Shown here: positions 8,175-16,122 of the stretch, one piece after another
Layout: the number at the start of each line of letters is the position of its first letter
Numbering within the stretch: position 1 is the first letter of the stretch
Assembly (NCBI GenBank): GCA_002255955.1
Contig: NKIM01000020.1
Coordinates: 1 to 45,989, forward strand
Origin: Burkholderiales bacterium PBB2
GTDB lineage: Bacteria; Pseudomonadota; Gammaproteobacteria; Burkholderiales; Burkholderiaceae_C
Direction: 5' to 3'
DNA length: 45,989 nt
The notes under the pieces: generated by a model
Told to the model about the DNA's origin: nothing
What the model saw: only the letters and a program-made list of their open reading frames with translations
Databases searched by the model: none
Position numbers and translations under genes: made by a program

Positions 8175-9278
8175 ATGCCCGCCGCCGCCCTCACCCTCAC
8201 CCTGCCCGATCTGCGCCGCTACGCTGTGGCGCGCAGCCTGTTCAAACCCACCAGCTTGCCCCAGGCCATCCAGCGCCTGGGCTTTGTCCAGGCCGACCCG
8301 ATCCGCGCTCCGGCGCGCGCGCAAGACCTGACCCTGCGGCACCGGGTCAAGGACTACCGCGCTGGCGACCTGGAGCGCCGCTACACCCGGCTGGCGGTGG
8401 AAGAGGACTGCCTGGTCAACTACGGCTTTCTGCCGCGGGAGCACCTCAAGCTCATGCATCCGCGCAGCGCCAAGCGCGCCTGGGACGCCAAGACCCGCGC
8501 TCAGGCCGAGGCCATCCAGGCCTTTGTGCAAGCGCAGGGCCCCTGCCACCCGCGCGAGATCCAGCAGCATTTCAATCTGGGCGCCACCCGCAATGCCTGG
8601 GGCGGCAGCAGCAATGCCACCACCCAGTTGCTGGACGGCATGCACTACCGCGGCCTGCTGCGCGTGCAGCAGCGCGAGCAGGGCCAGCGCATCTACAGCG
8701 CCGTGGCCCACACGCCCGATCCGCGCACACCGCACGAGAAAGCCCAGGCCTTGCTGGATCTGGTGCTGGCCAAGTACGCGCCCCTGCCTTCGCGCAGCCT
8801 CGGCCATTTGTGCAGCCTGCTAGGCTATGGCGCGCCGCATCTGCGCGGCGAGCTGCGTCAAGTGTTGGCCCAGGCGCGCAAGACCTGGCCGCAGGCCCAG
8901 GTCGAAGGCCAGACCTGGTACTGGCCCGAGGGCGAGAACCCCACCGCCAAGCGTTGGAAGCTGGACTCGGCCGTGCGCCTGCTGGCCCCCTTCGACCCCG
9001 TGGTCTGGGACCGCCTGCGCTTCGAGCAGTTCTGGGGCTGGGCCTACCGCTTCGAGGCCTACACGCCCGCGCCCAAACGCAAGCTGGGCTACTACGCCCT
9101 GCCCTTGCTCTGGCGCGGCGAGGTGATCGGCTGGGGCAATGTCAGCAGCGCCGAGGGGCGCTTGCAGGCTCAGCTGGGCTACGTGGCCGGCCGGGCGCCC
9201 CGCGAGGCCGGCTTCAGCGCCGCGCTGGACGAAGAACTGGCCGCCATGGCCCGCTTCCTGGGTGTGGATGCCCCCTGA
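8175..9278 (+). CDS. YcaQ/AlkX-like winged-helix DNA glycosylase family protein
   Basis: A 367-residue member of the HTH_42 (COG3214) family. Characterised members unhook DNA interstrand crosslinks or remove bulky alkylated bases. The family's catalytic QxD motif is visible as Q39-A-D41 (GFVQADPIR). Downstream are the conserved LERRYTRL and NYGFLPREHLKL segments, winged-helix regions in the middle (RNAWGGSSNATTQLLDGMHYRG), and a C-terminal LLAPFDPVVWDRLRFEQFWGWAYRFEAYTP block typical of the family. E. coli YcaQ is about 410 residues, so this one is slightly short. Activity is inferred from the family. Confidence 0.88.
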   Translation: MPAAALTLTLPDLRRYAVARSLFKPTSLPQAIQRLGFVQADPIRAPARAQDLTLRHRVKDYRAGDLERRYTRLAVEEDCLVNYGFLPREHLKLMHPRSAKRAWDAKTRAQAEAIQAFVQAQGPCHPREIQQHFNLGATRNAWGGSSNATTQLLDGMHYRGLLRVQQREQGQRIYSAVAHTPDPRTPHEKAQALLDLVLAKYAPLPSRSLGHLCSLLGYGAPHLRGELRQVLAQARKTWPQAQVEGQTWYWPEGENPTAKRWKLDSAVRLLAPFDPVVWDRLRFEQFWGWAYRFEAYTPAPKRKLGYYALPLLWRGEVIGWGNVSSAEGRLQAQLGYVAGRAPREAGFSAALDEELAAMARFLGVDAP

Positions 9279-9360
9279 GTCGTGAGCTCAGGCCGGGATT
9301 GGCGGGAAAACCCGGCCTGTTCCGAGCGCGAAAGAAGCGCTTGCGACTAGAATTCGTCCG

Positions 9361-9508
9361 TTCCGAGGAGCGTTGCAACCTGCCGGTCTGGCTTCAGACC
9401 CCCAGGCCAGGCTCGGAAAAATTTGCACAGCGGCCTCGTCATCCCCTCGGCCCTGTTCATTGGCAACCGCGCTCACCCGCTGACGTCCTTGCGTGGGTGA
9501 ACGGTTGC
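9361..9508 (+). promoter_or_regulatory. S-adenosylhomocysteine (SAH) riboswitch upstream of ahcY
   Basis: The start TTCCGAGGAGCGTTGCAACC matches the SAH riboswitch consensus. P1 pairs CCGAG (9363-9367) with CTCGG (9412-9416). P2 is GGTCTG-GCTT-CAGACC (9385-9400). The pseudoknot pairs GAGCG (9368-9372) with CGCTC (9470-9474). An extra hairpin, CAGcGGCC with GGCCCTG, sits between P1 and the pseudoknot strand. A competing helix is visible: 9463-9469 with 9502-9508 (7 bp) and 9473-9478 with 9495-9500 (6 bp). It would bury the pseudoknot strand when SAH is absent. SAH binding turns ahcY on in this class. Confidence 0.93.
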
Positions 9509-9522
9509 ATGCATCAAACCAG

Positions 9523-9540
9523 GGTTCGGAGCGCCGAACC
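9523..9540 (+). promoter_or_regulatory. Perfect hairpin between SAH aptamer and ahcY start
   Basis: GGTTCGG-AGCG-CCGAACC forms a 7-bp stem with a 4-base loop. The sequence after it is pyrimidine-rich but lacks a clean T-run, so it is not a classical terminator. GGAGCG within it repeats the pseudoknot 5' strand of the aptamer (9367-9372). It may be part of the expression platform. Confidence 0.5.
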
Positions 9541-9613
9541 GCTTGGTGCCTTCTTCCCCTCCTCCTCCGCATGGAATGCAGCGGCTTCATATTTCGCATG
9601 AAGGAGCTGATCC

Positions 9614-11050
9614 ATGACCGCCCAACCCACCACCTCACTGGCCGCTGACCAGTACCACATCGCCGACCTGTCCCTGGCCGGCTGGGGTCGCAAGGAACTG
9701 ACGATTGCCGAGAGCGAGATGCCGGCACTGATGGCCATTCGCAAGGAATACGCCGCCACCCAGCCGCTCAAGGGCGCGCGCATCACCGGCTCGCTGCACA
9801 TGACCATCCAAACCGGCGTGCTGGTCGAAACCCTGCAAGCGCTGGGTGCCGAAGTGCGCTGGGCCTCGTGCAATATCTTCTCCACCCAGGACCACGCCGC
9901 CGCCGCCCTGGTGGCCCATGGCACGCCGGTGTTCGCCTACAAGGGCGAGACCCTGGAAGACTACTGGGACTACACGCACCGAATCTTTGATTTCGGCGCC
10001 AAGGGCACGGCGGGCGAAGGCCCGAACATGATCCTGGACGACGGCGGCGATGCCACCCTGCTGATGCACCTGGGCCAGAAGGCCGAGAAAGACCTGTCGG
10101 TGCTGGACAAGCCCGGCAGCGAAGAAGAACGCATCCTGTTCGCCGCCATCAAGGCCAAGATCGCCCAAGACCCGACTTGGTACACCCGCAAGAGCGCCGA
10201 GATCATCGGCGTGACCGAAGAGACCACCACCGGCGTGCTGCGCCTGAACGAAATGGCCGCCAAGGGCAGCCTGCTGTTCCGCGCCATCAACGTCAATGAC
10301 TCGGTGACCAAGAGCAAGTTCGACAACCTCTATGGCTGCCGCGAATCGCTGGTGGACGCCATCAAGCGCGCCACCGATGTGATGGTCGCCGGCAAGATCG
10401 CCGTGGTGGCCGGCTACGGTGACGTGGGCAAGGGCTCGGCCCAGGCCCTGCGCGCTCTTTCGGCGCAAGTCTGGGTGACCGAGATCGACCCGATCTGCGC
10501 CCTGCAAGCCGCCATGGAAGGCTACCGCGTCGTGACCATGGAATACGCCGCCGACAAGGCCGACATCTTCGTCAGCGCCACCGGCAACAAGAACGTGATC
10601 CGCTACGAGCACATGGCCGCGATGAAGAACAACGCCATCGTCTGCAATATCGGTCACTTCGACAACGAGATCGATGTGGCCTCGCTGGACAAGTGCGAGT
10701 GGGACGAGATCAAGCCCCAGGTCGACCATGTCATCTTCCCCGATGGCAAGCGAATCATCCTGCTGGCCAAGGGCCGCCTGGTGAACCTGGGCTGCGGCAC
10801 CGGCCACCCGAGCTATGTGATGTCGTCCAGCTTCGCCAACCAGACCATCGCCCAGATCGAGTTGTTCGCCCACAAGGACGCGTACGACATCGGCAAGGTC
10901 TATGTGCTGCCCAAGCACCTGGACGAGAAGGTGGCCCGCCTGCAGCTGACCACGCTGAATGCGCAGCTGAGCGAGTTGACGGCCGAGCAAGCCGCCTACA
11001 TCGGGGTGCCCAAGACTGGCCCCTTCAAGCCCAACACCTACCGCTACTGA
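9614..11050 (+). CDS. ahcY: Adenosylhomocysteinase AhcY
   Basis: Reversibly hydrolyses SAH to adenosine and homocysteine, relieving product inhibition of methyltransferases. It has 478 residues, typical for the bacterial enzyme. Landmarks are [40 protein letters not shown] near the N-terminus, [21 protein letters not shown] in the substrate region, the NAD-binding loop [16 protein letters not shown] near residue 271, and the canonical C-terminus [14 protein letters not shown] at 9601-9606 lies 7 bases before the ATG. Expression is likely controlled by the SAH riboswitch directly upstream. It is followed by a repeat element and then tlyA and metF on the same strand. Confidence 0.99.
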   Translation: MTAQPTTSLAADQYHIADLSLAGWGRKELTIAESEMPALMAIRKEYAATQPLKGARITGSLHMTIQTGVLVETLQALGAEVRWASCNIFSTQDHAAAALVAHGTPVFAYKGETLEDYWDYTHRIFDFGAKGTAGEGPNMILDDGGDATLLMHLGQKAEKDLSVLDKPGSEEERILFAAIKAKIAQDPTWYTRKSAEIIGVTEETTTGVLRLNEMAAKGSLLFRAINVNDSVTKSKFDNLYGCRESLVDAIKRATDVMVAGKIAVVAGYGDVGKGSAQALRALSAQVWVTEIDPICALQAAMEGYRVVTMEYAADKADIFVSATGNKNVIRYEHMAAMKNNAIVCNIGHFDNEIDVASLDKCEWDEIKPQVDHVIFPDGKRIILLAKGRLVNLGCGTGHPSYVMSSSFANQTIAQIELFAHKDAYDIGKVYVLPKHLDEKVARLQLTTLNAQLSELTAEQAAYIGVPKTGPFKPNTYRY

Positions 11051-11079
11051 TGGGCGGAGGGCTACTGCGCGGCGCTCAG

Positions 11080-11174
11080 GCGTCGTTGCGGGTCCCTCCG
11101 CAGATCCTCACGTAGCACAAGCTACGTTCCGGTCTGCGGATCCGCCCGCGCCTAGCCTGAGCACCGCTCGCTAC
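11080..11174 (+). repeat. Dispersed hairpin repeat, copy 1 (between ahcY and tlyA)
   Basis: This is a ~95-bp element whose conserved blocks reappear, inverted, at 42930-43021. The blocks are GCGTCGTTG (11080-11088), ATCCTCACGTA (11104-11114), TACGTTCCGGT (11123-11133) and CCGCTCGCTAC (11164-11174). It folds strongly: ACGTAGC (11110-11116) pairs with GCTACGT (11121-11127), TCCGCAGATC (11097-11106) with GGTCTGCGGA (11131-11140), and an outer GCTCAGGC (11074-11081) with GCCTGAGC (11155-11162). It has no T-run and is not a standard terminator. Confidence 0.85.
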
Positions 11175-11204
11175 GCCCTGCAAGACTGAGTTTCCTTTTC
11201 ACCT

Positions 11205-11981
11205 ATGCGCGCTGATCAACTGTTAGTTTCCAAAGGCCTGGCGCCGACTCGTTCGGCGGCGCAGCGGCTGATCACGGCCGGTGCGGCGCAGTGGCGGGGG
11301 CCCAAGGACTGGCAGGCGATCCGCAAGGCAGGTGAAGAGTTGCCGGAGCATTGCGAGCTGCGCGTCAGCGATGACGCGGAGTTGCGCTTTGTCTCGCGCG
11401 GCGGGCTCAAGCTGGAGGGCGCGCTGCAGCAAAGCGGCCTGGATGTGAGCGGCCTGACGGTGCTGGACATGGGCCAGAGCACCGGCGGCTTCACCGACTG
11501 CCTGCTGAAAGCGGGCGCGGCCAAGGTCGTGGGCGTGGACGTGGGCCACAGCCAGCTGCATGAACAGCTGCGCCAGCACCCCCAGGTGGTGGGGCTGGAG
11601 CATTTGCATGTGCGCGAGCTGGCCGGCTCAGCCCTGGCGCAGCACGCACCACCCGAGGGCTTTGCCCTGATCGTCGGCGACCTCAGCTTTATCTCGATGC
11701 TGGGCGCGCTGCCGCATCTGGCGGCTTGGCTGGCGCCCAAGGGTCAGGTCTTGCTGCTGGTGAAGCCGCAGTTCGAGCTGGGCAAGAAGGCCTTGGCCCG
11801 CGGAGGCCTGGTCAAGGACGCCAAGCAGTACCCGCTGCTGGAAACCCAGGCCCGCCAAGCCGCCCGAGATCAGGGCTGGCAGGTGCTGGGTTATTTTGAG
11901 AGTGCCATCACCGGCGGTGACGGCAACAAGGAATTTTTCCTCTGGGCGCAAGCGCCCGAGGTCGCGAAAGAAACGCCATGA
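11205..11981 (+). CDS. tlyA: TlyA-family rRNA 2'-O-methyltransferase / hemolysin-like
   Basis: A 258-residue S4-plus-Rossmann protein. The N-terminal S4 RNA-binding domain (MRADQLLVSKGLAPTRSAAQRL, residues 1-65) is followed by FVSRGGLKLEGAL and an FtsJ-like SAM-binding motif, VLDMGQSTGGFTDCLLKAGA, near residues 85-104. LLLVKPQFELGKK and the GGDGNKEFFLWA end are also family features. TlyA of actinobacteria methylates ribosomal RNA; the 'hemolysin' label is historical, and the target here is unproven. It overlaps metF by 4 bases (ATGA), so the pair is coupled. A SAM-using enzyme fits between the SAM-cycle genes ahcY and metF. Confidence 0.9.
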   Translation: MRADQLLVSKGLAPTRSAAQRLITAGAAQWRGPKDWQAIRKAGEELPEHCELRVSDDAELRFVSRGGLKLEGALQQSGLDVSGLTVLDMGQSTGGFTDCLLKAGAAKVVGVDVGHSQLHEQLRQHPQVVGLEHLHVRELAGSALAQHAPPEGFALIVGDLSFISMLGALPHLAAWLAPKGQVLLLVKPQFELGKKALARGGLVKDAKQYPLLETQARQAARDQGWQVLGYFESAITGGDGNKEFFLWAQAPEVAKETP

Positions 11982-12823
11982 GTACAGCAACACCCCGCGT
12001 GCCGGTCAGCTTCGAGTTCTTCCCACCCAACACCCCGGTGGGCACCGAGAAGCTCAAGACCGTGGTGCAAGACCTGAGCGTGCTGAACCCGCATTACTTC
12101 AGCGTCACCTATGGCGCCGGTGGTTCCACCCGCGAGAAGACGCTGAGCACGGTGATGGACATTGCGGCGGCTGGCTATGAGGCCGCACCGCACCTCTCTT
12201 GCGTGGGCTCCACGCGCGAGAACATCGCTGAAATCCTGGCCACCTACCGCGCGCAAAACATCCGCCGCGTGGTCGCCCTGCGCGGTGATCTGCCCAGCGG
12301 CACGGCCACCGCCGGTGAATTCCGTTATGCCTCGGAGCTGGTTGCTTTCATCCGCGAAACTCAGGGCCCGGACTGGCAGATCGAAGTAGCCGCCTACCCC
12401 GAGTACCACCCGCAGCAGCGCTACGCGGCCAAGGATCTGCAGCACTTTGCCGCCAAGATGCGCGCCGGCGCCAACTCGGCCATCACGCAGTTCTTCTTCA
12501 ACCCGGACGCCTACTTCCACTTCGTCGACGAAGTGCGCAAGCTGGGCGTGGACGCGCCCATCGTTCCGGGCATCATGCCCTTCCACAACTACGCCCGCAT
12601 CGCGCAGTTCGCCGCACGCGACGGCATCGAGATCCCTCGCTGGGTGGCGCTGAAGATGGAGGGCTATATGGACGACGCGGCCAGCATCCGCGAGTTCGGC
12701 CTGGAGGTGATGACACGCGTCTGCGAGCGCCTGATCGCCGGCGGCGCGACCAGCATCCACTTCTATACGCTCAATCAATCGGCCTTGACGCTGGCGTTGT
12801 GCAAACGCCTCGGCCTCGGCTGA
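11978..12823 (+). CDS. metF: Methylenetetrahydrofolate reductase MetF
   Basis: Flavoenzyme that reduces 5,10-methylene-THF to 5-methyl-THF, the methyl donor for methionine synthesis. It has 281 residues, a catalytic domain only, as usual in bacteria. Visible features are VSFEFFPPNTPVGTEKL at the N-terminus, VTYGAGGSTREKTL, HLSCVGSTRENIAEILATY, RVVALRGDLPSG and NSAITQFFFNPDAYFHF. The start overlaps the tlyA stop by 4 bases. A clear terminator follows at 12851-12874. ahcY, tlyA and metF probably form one transcript under the SAH riboswitch, although the large hairpin repeat between ahcY and tlyA could reduce read-through. Confidence 0.98.
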   Translation: MSTATPRVPVSFEFFPPNTPVGTEKLKTVVQDLSVLNPHYFSVTYGAGGSTREKTLSTVMDIAAAGYEAAPHLSCVGSTRENIAEILATYRAQNIRRVVALRGDLPSGTATAGEFRYASELVAFIRETQGPDWQIEVAAYPEYHPQQRYAAKDLQHFAAKMRAGANSAITQFFFNPDAYFHFVDEVRKLGVDAPIVPGIMPFHNYARIAQFAARDGIEIPRWVALKMEGYMDDAASIREFGLEVMTRVCERLIAGGATSIHFYTLNQSALTLALCKRLGLG

Positions 12824-12850
12824 GTTTCTTGCGTCAGATCAATTCCAAAC

Positions 12851-12874
12851 GGCCCTCCTCGCGAGGGCCTTTTT
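12851..12874 (+). terminator. Rho-independent terminator after metF
   Basis: GGCCCTC (12851-12857), loop CTCGC, GAGGGCC (12863-12869), then TTTTT (12870-12874). Confidence 0.92.
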
Positions 12875-12941
12875 GCATTTGCGCCAGATCAAGGGTTGAC
12901 CCCAGGTCCGGCGATTCAATGGCTTCCATCGGGAACAGATT

Positions 12942-12959
12942 TGATTGATCCCTCAATCA
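12942..12959. promoter_or_regulatory. Palindrome in ompW upstream region (possible operator)
   Basis: TGATTGA-TCCC-TCAATCA is a 7-bp perfect dyad 31 bases upstream of the ompW ATG. Its half-site spacing does not fit the FNR box (TTGAT-N4-ATCAA). It could be a regulator site or a short mRNA hairpin. Confidence 0.35.
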
Positions 12960-12990
12960 GGCACTTACCACTTCAAGAGGAAGCCACACC

Positions 12991-13617
12991 ATGATCACCA
13001 AGACCTTTGCTCGCACCGCTGCCGCCGCCCTGGCTCTCGCCACCCTGGCTGGCGCATCGTTCAACGCTGCCGCCCAAGAAAGCCCCTGGCTGATGCGCGT
13101 GCGCGCCGTGAACCTGGATTCGGCCAACAAGGACAGCACCGGCCTGGGCCTGACCGTGAACAACAAGGTCATCCCTGAAGTGGACTTCAGCTACTTCGTG
13201 ACCCCGAACTTCGCCCTGGAACTGATCCTGACCGTGCCGCAAAAGCACACGCTGAAGTCCAATGGCACGGCCATCGGCTCGCTGAAGCACCTGCCCCCGA
13301 CCCTATCGGCCCAGTACCACTTCAACCCGACCGGCGGCTTCCGCCCCTACGTCGGCGCCGGCGTGAACTACACCAACTTCTCGGCTGTGAAGTTCGACTC
13401 CGCCGTGGACGCTGCCCTGCATCCCAGCATCAAGCGCAACAGCTACGGCCTGTCTTTCCAAGTCGGCGCTGACATCGAGCTGAGCAAGAACCTGTACCTG
13501 AACGTGGACGTGAAGAAGGTCCAGATCGGCACCAAGGTCTACTCCAGCGGCACCGAAGTCGGCAAGTTCAAGGTCGACCCCACCCTGGTCGGCGTAGGTC
13601 TGGGCTTCCGCTTCTAA
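12991..13617 (+). CDS. ompW: OmpW-family outer-membrane protein
   Basis: A predicted 8-stranded outer-membrane beta-barrel of 208 residues, giving a small channel for hydrophobic compounds in characterised members. The first ~28 residues are a Sec signal peptide (MITKTFARTAAAALALATLA...NAAAQ). Family features include EVDFSYFVTPNFALELILTV, LPPTLSAQYHFNP, FRPYVGAGVNYTNF and the terminal strand VGVGLGFRF ending in Phe, as expected for BAM-dependent assembly. AGAGGA lies just upstream of the ATG. It is monocistronic, with terminators on both sides. Confidence 0.94.
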   Translation: MITKTFARTAAAALALATLAGASFNAAAQESPWLMRVRAVNLDSANKDSTGLGLTVNNKVIPEVDFSYFVTPNFALELILTVPQKHTLKSNGTAIGSLKHLPPTLSAQYHFNPTGGFRPYVGAGVNYTNFSAVKFDSAVDAALHPSIKRNSYGLSFQVGADIELSKNLYLNVDVKKVQIGTKVYSSGTEVGKFKVDPTLVGVGLGFRF

Positions 13618-13704
13618 GTCGGAGCCAAGCAAACCCAGACAGTTTCCCGCTGTCATCACCCGTGCCACCTTCACCGGTGGCCGCGTCTGAAATCAAGACG
13701 CCAT

Positions 13705-13741
13705 GCCGCTGCAGCTTGAAGAAAGCGCAGCGGCTTTTTTT
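13705..13741 (+). terminator. Rho-independent terminator after ompW
   Basis: GCCGCTGC (13705-13712) pairs with GCAGCGGC (13727-13734) across a 14-base loop, followed by T7 (13735-13741). Confidence 0.85.
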
Positions 13742-13786
13742 CGTCGGCTGGAAACGGCACGGAGCAGCCCTTGAAGCTTGGGCTTG

Positions 13787-13892
13787 TGACAAGGGGTGTC
13801 GGGCAAGTGCTTCCGCTCATGTCCCCCGGCCCGCGCTACGCGCGGACCTCCTCCTTGACTTCGCTTCAGCACTCACCCGACACCCCTTGTCA
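13787..13892 (+). repeat. Nested inverted-repeat element A
   Basis: The outer arms are a perfect 17-bp inverted repeat, TGACAAGGGGTGTCGGG (13787-13803) with its complement at 13876-13892. Inside is a ~50-base core (13818-13867) starting CATGTCCCCCGGC and ending CTCCTCCTTGACTTCGCTTC, with its own hairpin CCGCGC-TAC-GCGCGG (13831-13845). The same core is present in inverted orientation in element B. No coding potential is credible. Confidence 0.85.
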
Positions 13893-13936
13893 GTTCAACC
13901 GGTCGGCGTCTTCGTCGAAGGAGCAAGGCCTTGCTG

Positions 13937-14042
13937 GATCGGGTCGGCTGGGTGCTCTGCGAAGTGAAGTAAAGGAGGAGGCGCCCGACGCAGTCGGGCG
14001 CCGGGGGACATGAACGGAGCAGAGCGCCCAGCCGGCCCGATC
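13937..14042 (-). repeat. Nested inverted-repeat element B (inverted relative to A)
   Basis: The outer arms, 13937-13960 and 14019-14042, pair over 24 bp with two G-T wobbles. The core 13961-14012 is the reverse complement of element A's core: 13 of 13 bases match at the CATGTCCCCCGGC end and 18 of 20 at the other end. Its inner hairpin GCGCCCGAC-GCA-GTCGGGCGC (13981-14001) differs from that of A. The arms of A and B are unrelated in sequence, so only the architecture and core are shared. Confidence 0.85.
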
Positions 14043-14089
14043 AACAAGCAACCCAAAGGCTGCTTCGTGCCGAAACCGCCCGATCAACC

Positions 14090-15412
14090 TCAGCTCAAAC
14101 TCGCGAACGCATCCCGCGTCAGATTCTCGGCCGGGCCTTCGGCACGGCAGACCACATCGTCTTCGATGCGGATGCCGCCGAAACGGCTCAGGCGCTCGAC
14201 CTTGGCCCAGTCCACGCTGGAGGCCGAAGCACTGGCGCGCAGCTGGCGCAGCAAGGTCGGAATGAAGTAGAGGCCCGGTTCGATGGTCACCACCATGCCG
14301 GCCGCCAGAGGGCGGGTCAGGCGCAGATAGGGGTGGCCTTCCGGCTTGGGCGAAACGGCACCGGTCTCGTCGGCCATGAAACCGCCCGCATCGTGCACCT
14401 GCAAGCCCAGCAAATGGCCGATGCCATGCGGGAAGAAGACGCTGGTCACGCGCTCGGCCAGCTGCGCTTCCACGCTCATGCGCACCAGCCCCTGGTCTTG
14501 CAGGATGGCGGCGATGCGGCGGTGGGTGCTGAGATGGATGTCGCGATAGTCCACCCCGGCGCGCACCTCGTCCACCAGCGCCAGCTGGGCTGATTCCATG
14601 GCGGCCAGCAAGGCATCGAACTCGGCGCTGTCGGCACCACCGGCCGACCAGGTGCGCGTGATATCCGACGCATAACCGTTCACTTGCGCGCCCGCGTCGA
14701 TCAGGAAGCTGCGGCTCTGGGCCGGGCGCTGCGTGTCCTGGTACTGGTAGTGCAGCACGGCGCAATGCTCGTTGAGCGCCACGATATTGCCGTAGGGCAA
14801 ATCGCGGTCGGTGTGGCCAGCGGCGATCAGGTAGGCGCGGTGAATCTCGGCTTCCGAGCTGCCGGCCAGGAAGGCATCGCGCGCAGCCAGATGGGCCGGC
14901 GCGGCGCGGCGCGAGGCTGCGCGCATCTGCTCCAGCTCGTAGGCCGTCTTGAAGGCGCGCTGGTAATGCAGCAGATGGATCAGGTCTTGTGGGTTGTTGG
15001 GCACCACGCCCTCGAGCGCGGCATCGGCCTCGCCAATGATGGCCAGGCGGCCCGGCACCTGCAGATGGGCGGCGGCGTCTTCGGCGCGGCTGATGACGAT
15101 CAGCTCCACATGCTGCACCCACTCGCCTGTCGGGGCGCTGGGCGGCACATGCCAGTAATCATCGGGCTGGTAGTAGACGACGCGCGGCTTGTGGCCAGGG
15201 CGCAGCAGCAGCCAGCTGTTGGGATGCTGGGTCAGCGGCAACCAATGCTTGAAATGCGGGTTGGGCTGGAACAGATAGGGCCGGTCGTCGAGGAAGGCGT
15301 ACTTCTCGATGCCGGACGCGATCAGCAGCGCGTCAAAGCCGGTGCGCGCCAGGGCGCTTTCCAGCTGCGCTTGCAGCTGGGCCAGGTGTTGGGCGTAGGT
15401 CGTCGTGCTCAT
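14090..15412 (-). CDS. pepQ: Xaa-Pro dipeptidase PepQ
   Basis: Cytosolic metallopeptidase (pita-bread fold, M24 family) that splits Xaa-Pro dipeptides. It has 440 residues, nearly the same as E. coli PepQ (443), and resembles it from the N-terminus on (LDDRPYLFQPNPHFKHWLPL; SNIVALNEHAAVLHY-like NIVALNEHCAVLHYQY). Metal ligands visible are two Asp in DAGAQVNGYASDITRTW, His in FFPHGIGHLLGLQVHD, Glu in TIEPGLYF and Glu in GGIRIEDDV. The start is set at MSTTTYAQ; upstream in-frame codons are not family-like. It lies 37 bp downstream of a 5-formyl-THF cyclo-ligase gene on the same strand. Confidence 0.95.
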   Translation of the reverse strand: MSTTTYAQHLAQLQAQLESALARTGFDALLIASGIEKYAFLDDRPYLFQPNPHFKHWLPLTQHPNSWLLLRPGHKPRVVYYQPDDYWHVPPSAPTGEWVQHVELIVISRAEDAAAHLQVPGRLAIIGEADAALEGVVPNNPQDLIHLLHYQRAFKTAYELEQMRAASRRAAPAHLAARDAFLAGSSEAEIHRAYLIAAGHTDRDLPYGNIVALNEHCAVLHYQYQDTQRPAQSRSFLIDAGAQVNGYASDITRTWSAGGADSAEFDALLAAMESAQLALVDEVRAGVDYRDIHLSTHRRIAAILQDQGLVRMSVEAQLAERVTSVFFPHGIGHLLGLQVHDAGGFMADETGAVSPKPEGHPYLRLTRPLAAGMVVTIEPGLYFIPTLLRQLRASASASSVDWAKVERLSRFGGIRIEDDVVCRAEGPAENLTRDAFASLS

Positions 15413-15449
15413 GGCTGCGGATTGTCGGCCATGGCGGGCTGAAGAATGC

Positions 15450-16013
15450 TCAGCCTTCGCGGTCCCAGACCACACCTTCTTCGGTCAAGACGGCATCCAG
15501 CGGCACATCATGCGGCTCGGCCTTGAGCATGGGCAGAAAGCCATGGGCATAACCCACCCCCGCCGTTGCCGGCCGCGGCTGCAGCTCGGCCAGGGTGCGA
15601 TCCATGAAACCACCGCCATAACCCAGACGCAGGCCGAAGGGCCCGAAACCCACACAGGGCACCAGCAGCAACTGCGGCTCAAACGTGGCCGTGTCCTTGG
15701 GCTTAGGGATGCCGTAGGCATCGTCCTCCATAGGGCAGCCGGGGTACCAGACGTGGAAGCGCAGCGTGCCATGTTCCTTGTCCACCACCGGCAGGCCGAT
15801 GCGTCGGTCCGGGTGGGCCTCGCTCCAGCGGTAGAGCGCCGGCAGCGGATCGAATTCGCCCTTGATCGGCCAATAGGCGCCAATGGTCAATTCAGGCCGC
15901 CGCACCAGCCAGACCCGCAGCACGCTTTGCAATTGCTCGGCCAGCTCCAGCCGGTGGGGCAGGTTCAGGCGATCCTGGATCAGCTTGTGGCGCAAGGCGG
16001 CGCGGTCATTCAT
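15450..16013 (-). CDS. 5-formyltetrahydrofolate cyclo-ligase family protein (paralogue 1)
   Basis: ATP-dependent enzyme converting 5-formyl-THF to 5,10-methenyl-THF, salvaging a storage or inhibitory folate. It has 187 residues. Family motifs are YWPIKGEFDPLP (residues ~49-60), LLLVPCVGFGPFGLRLGYGGGFMDR (~119-143), and a C-terminal LDAVLTEEGVV. The ATG at 16011-16013 is preferred; a TTG 12 bases upstream is also in frame. It is divergent from the TfoX_N gene and upstream of pepQ. A second cyclo-ligase gene lies at 19011-19691. The glycine-loop Tyr pair seen in most members (GYYDR) is GFMDR here, so activity should not be assumed to be identical. Confidence 0.9.
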   Translation of the reverse strand: MNDRAALRHKLIQDRLNLPHRLELAEQLQSVLRVWLVRRPELTIGAYWPIKGEFDPLPALYRWSEAHPDRRIGLPVVDKEHGTLRFHVWYPGCPMEDDAYGIPKPKDTATFEPQLLLVPCVGFGPFGLRLGYGGGFMDRTLAELQPRPATAGVGYAHGFLPMLKAEPHDVPLDAVLTEEGVVWDREG

Positions 16014-16122
16014 GTCCACTGACAACTCCCTGGGAACATTCGGGCAGGCTATTCGGAAGGCCCCGCGATTGTGAGCGGACTTCGCGCCGCGCTCAGGCAG
16101 GAACAGCCCCTATATTTGACCC

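Noticed and set aside
9635-10990. Long open frame (451 codons) antisense to ahcY
   Set aside because: A GC-rich shadow of ahcY with biased composition and no recognisable domain.
12942-12959. FNR/Anr box upstream of ompW
   Set aside because: The dyad spacing (TTGA-N4-TCAA) is two bases shorter than the FNR consensus, so I list it only as an unassigned palindrome.
13662-14013. Short open frames across the nested repeats
   Set aside because: They read through inverted repeats and a terminator, have no ribosome-binding site and resemble no protein.
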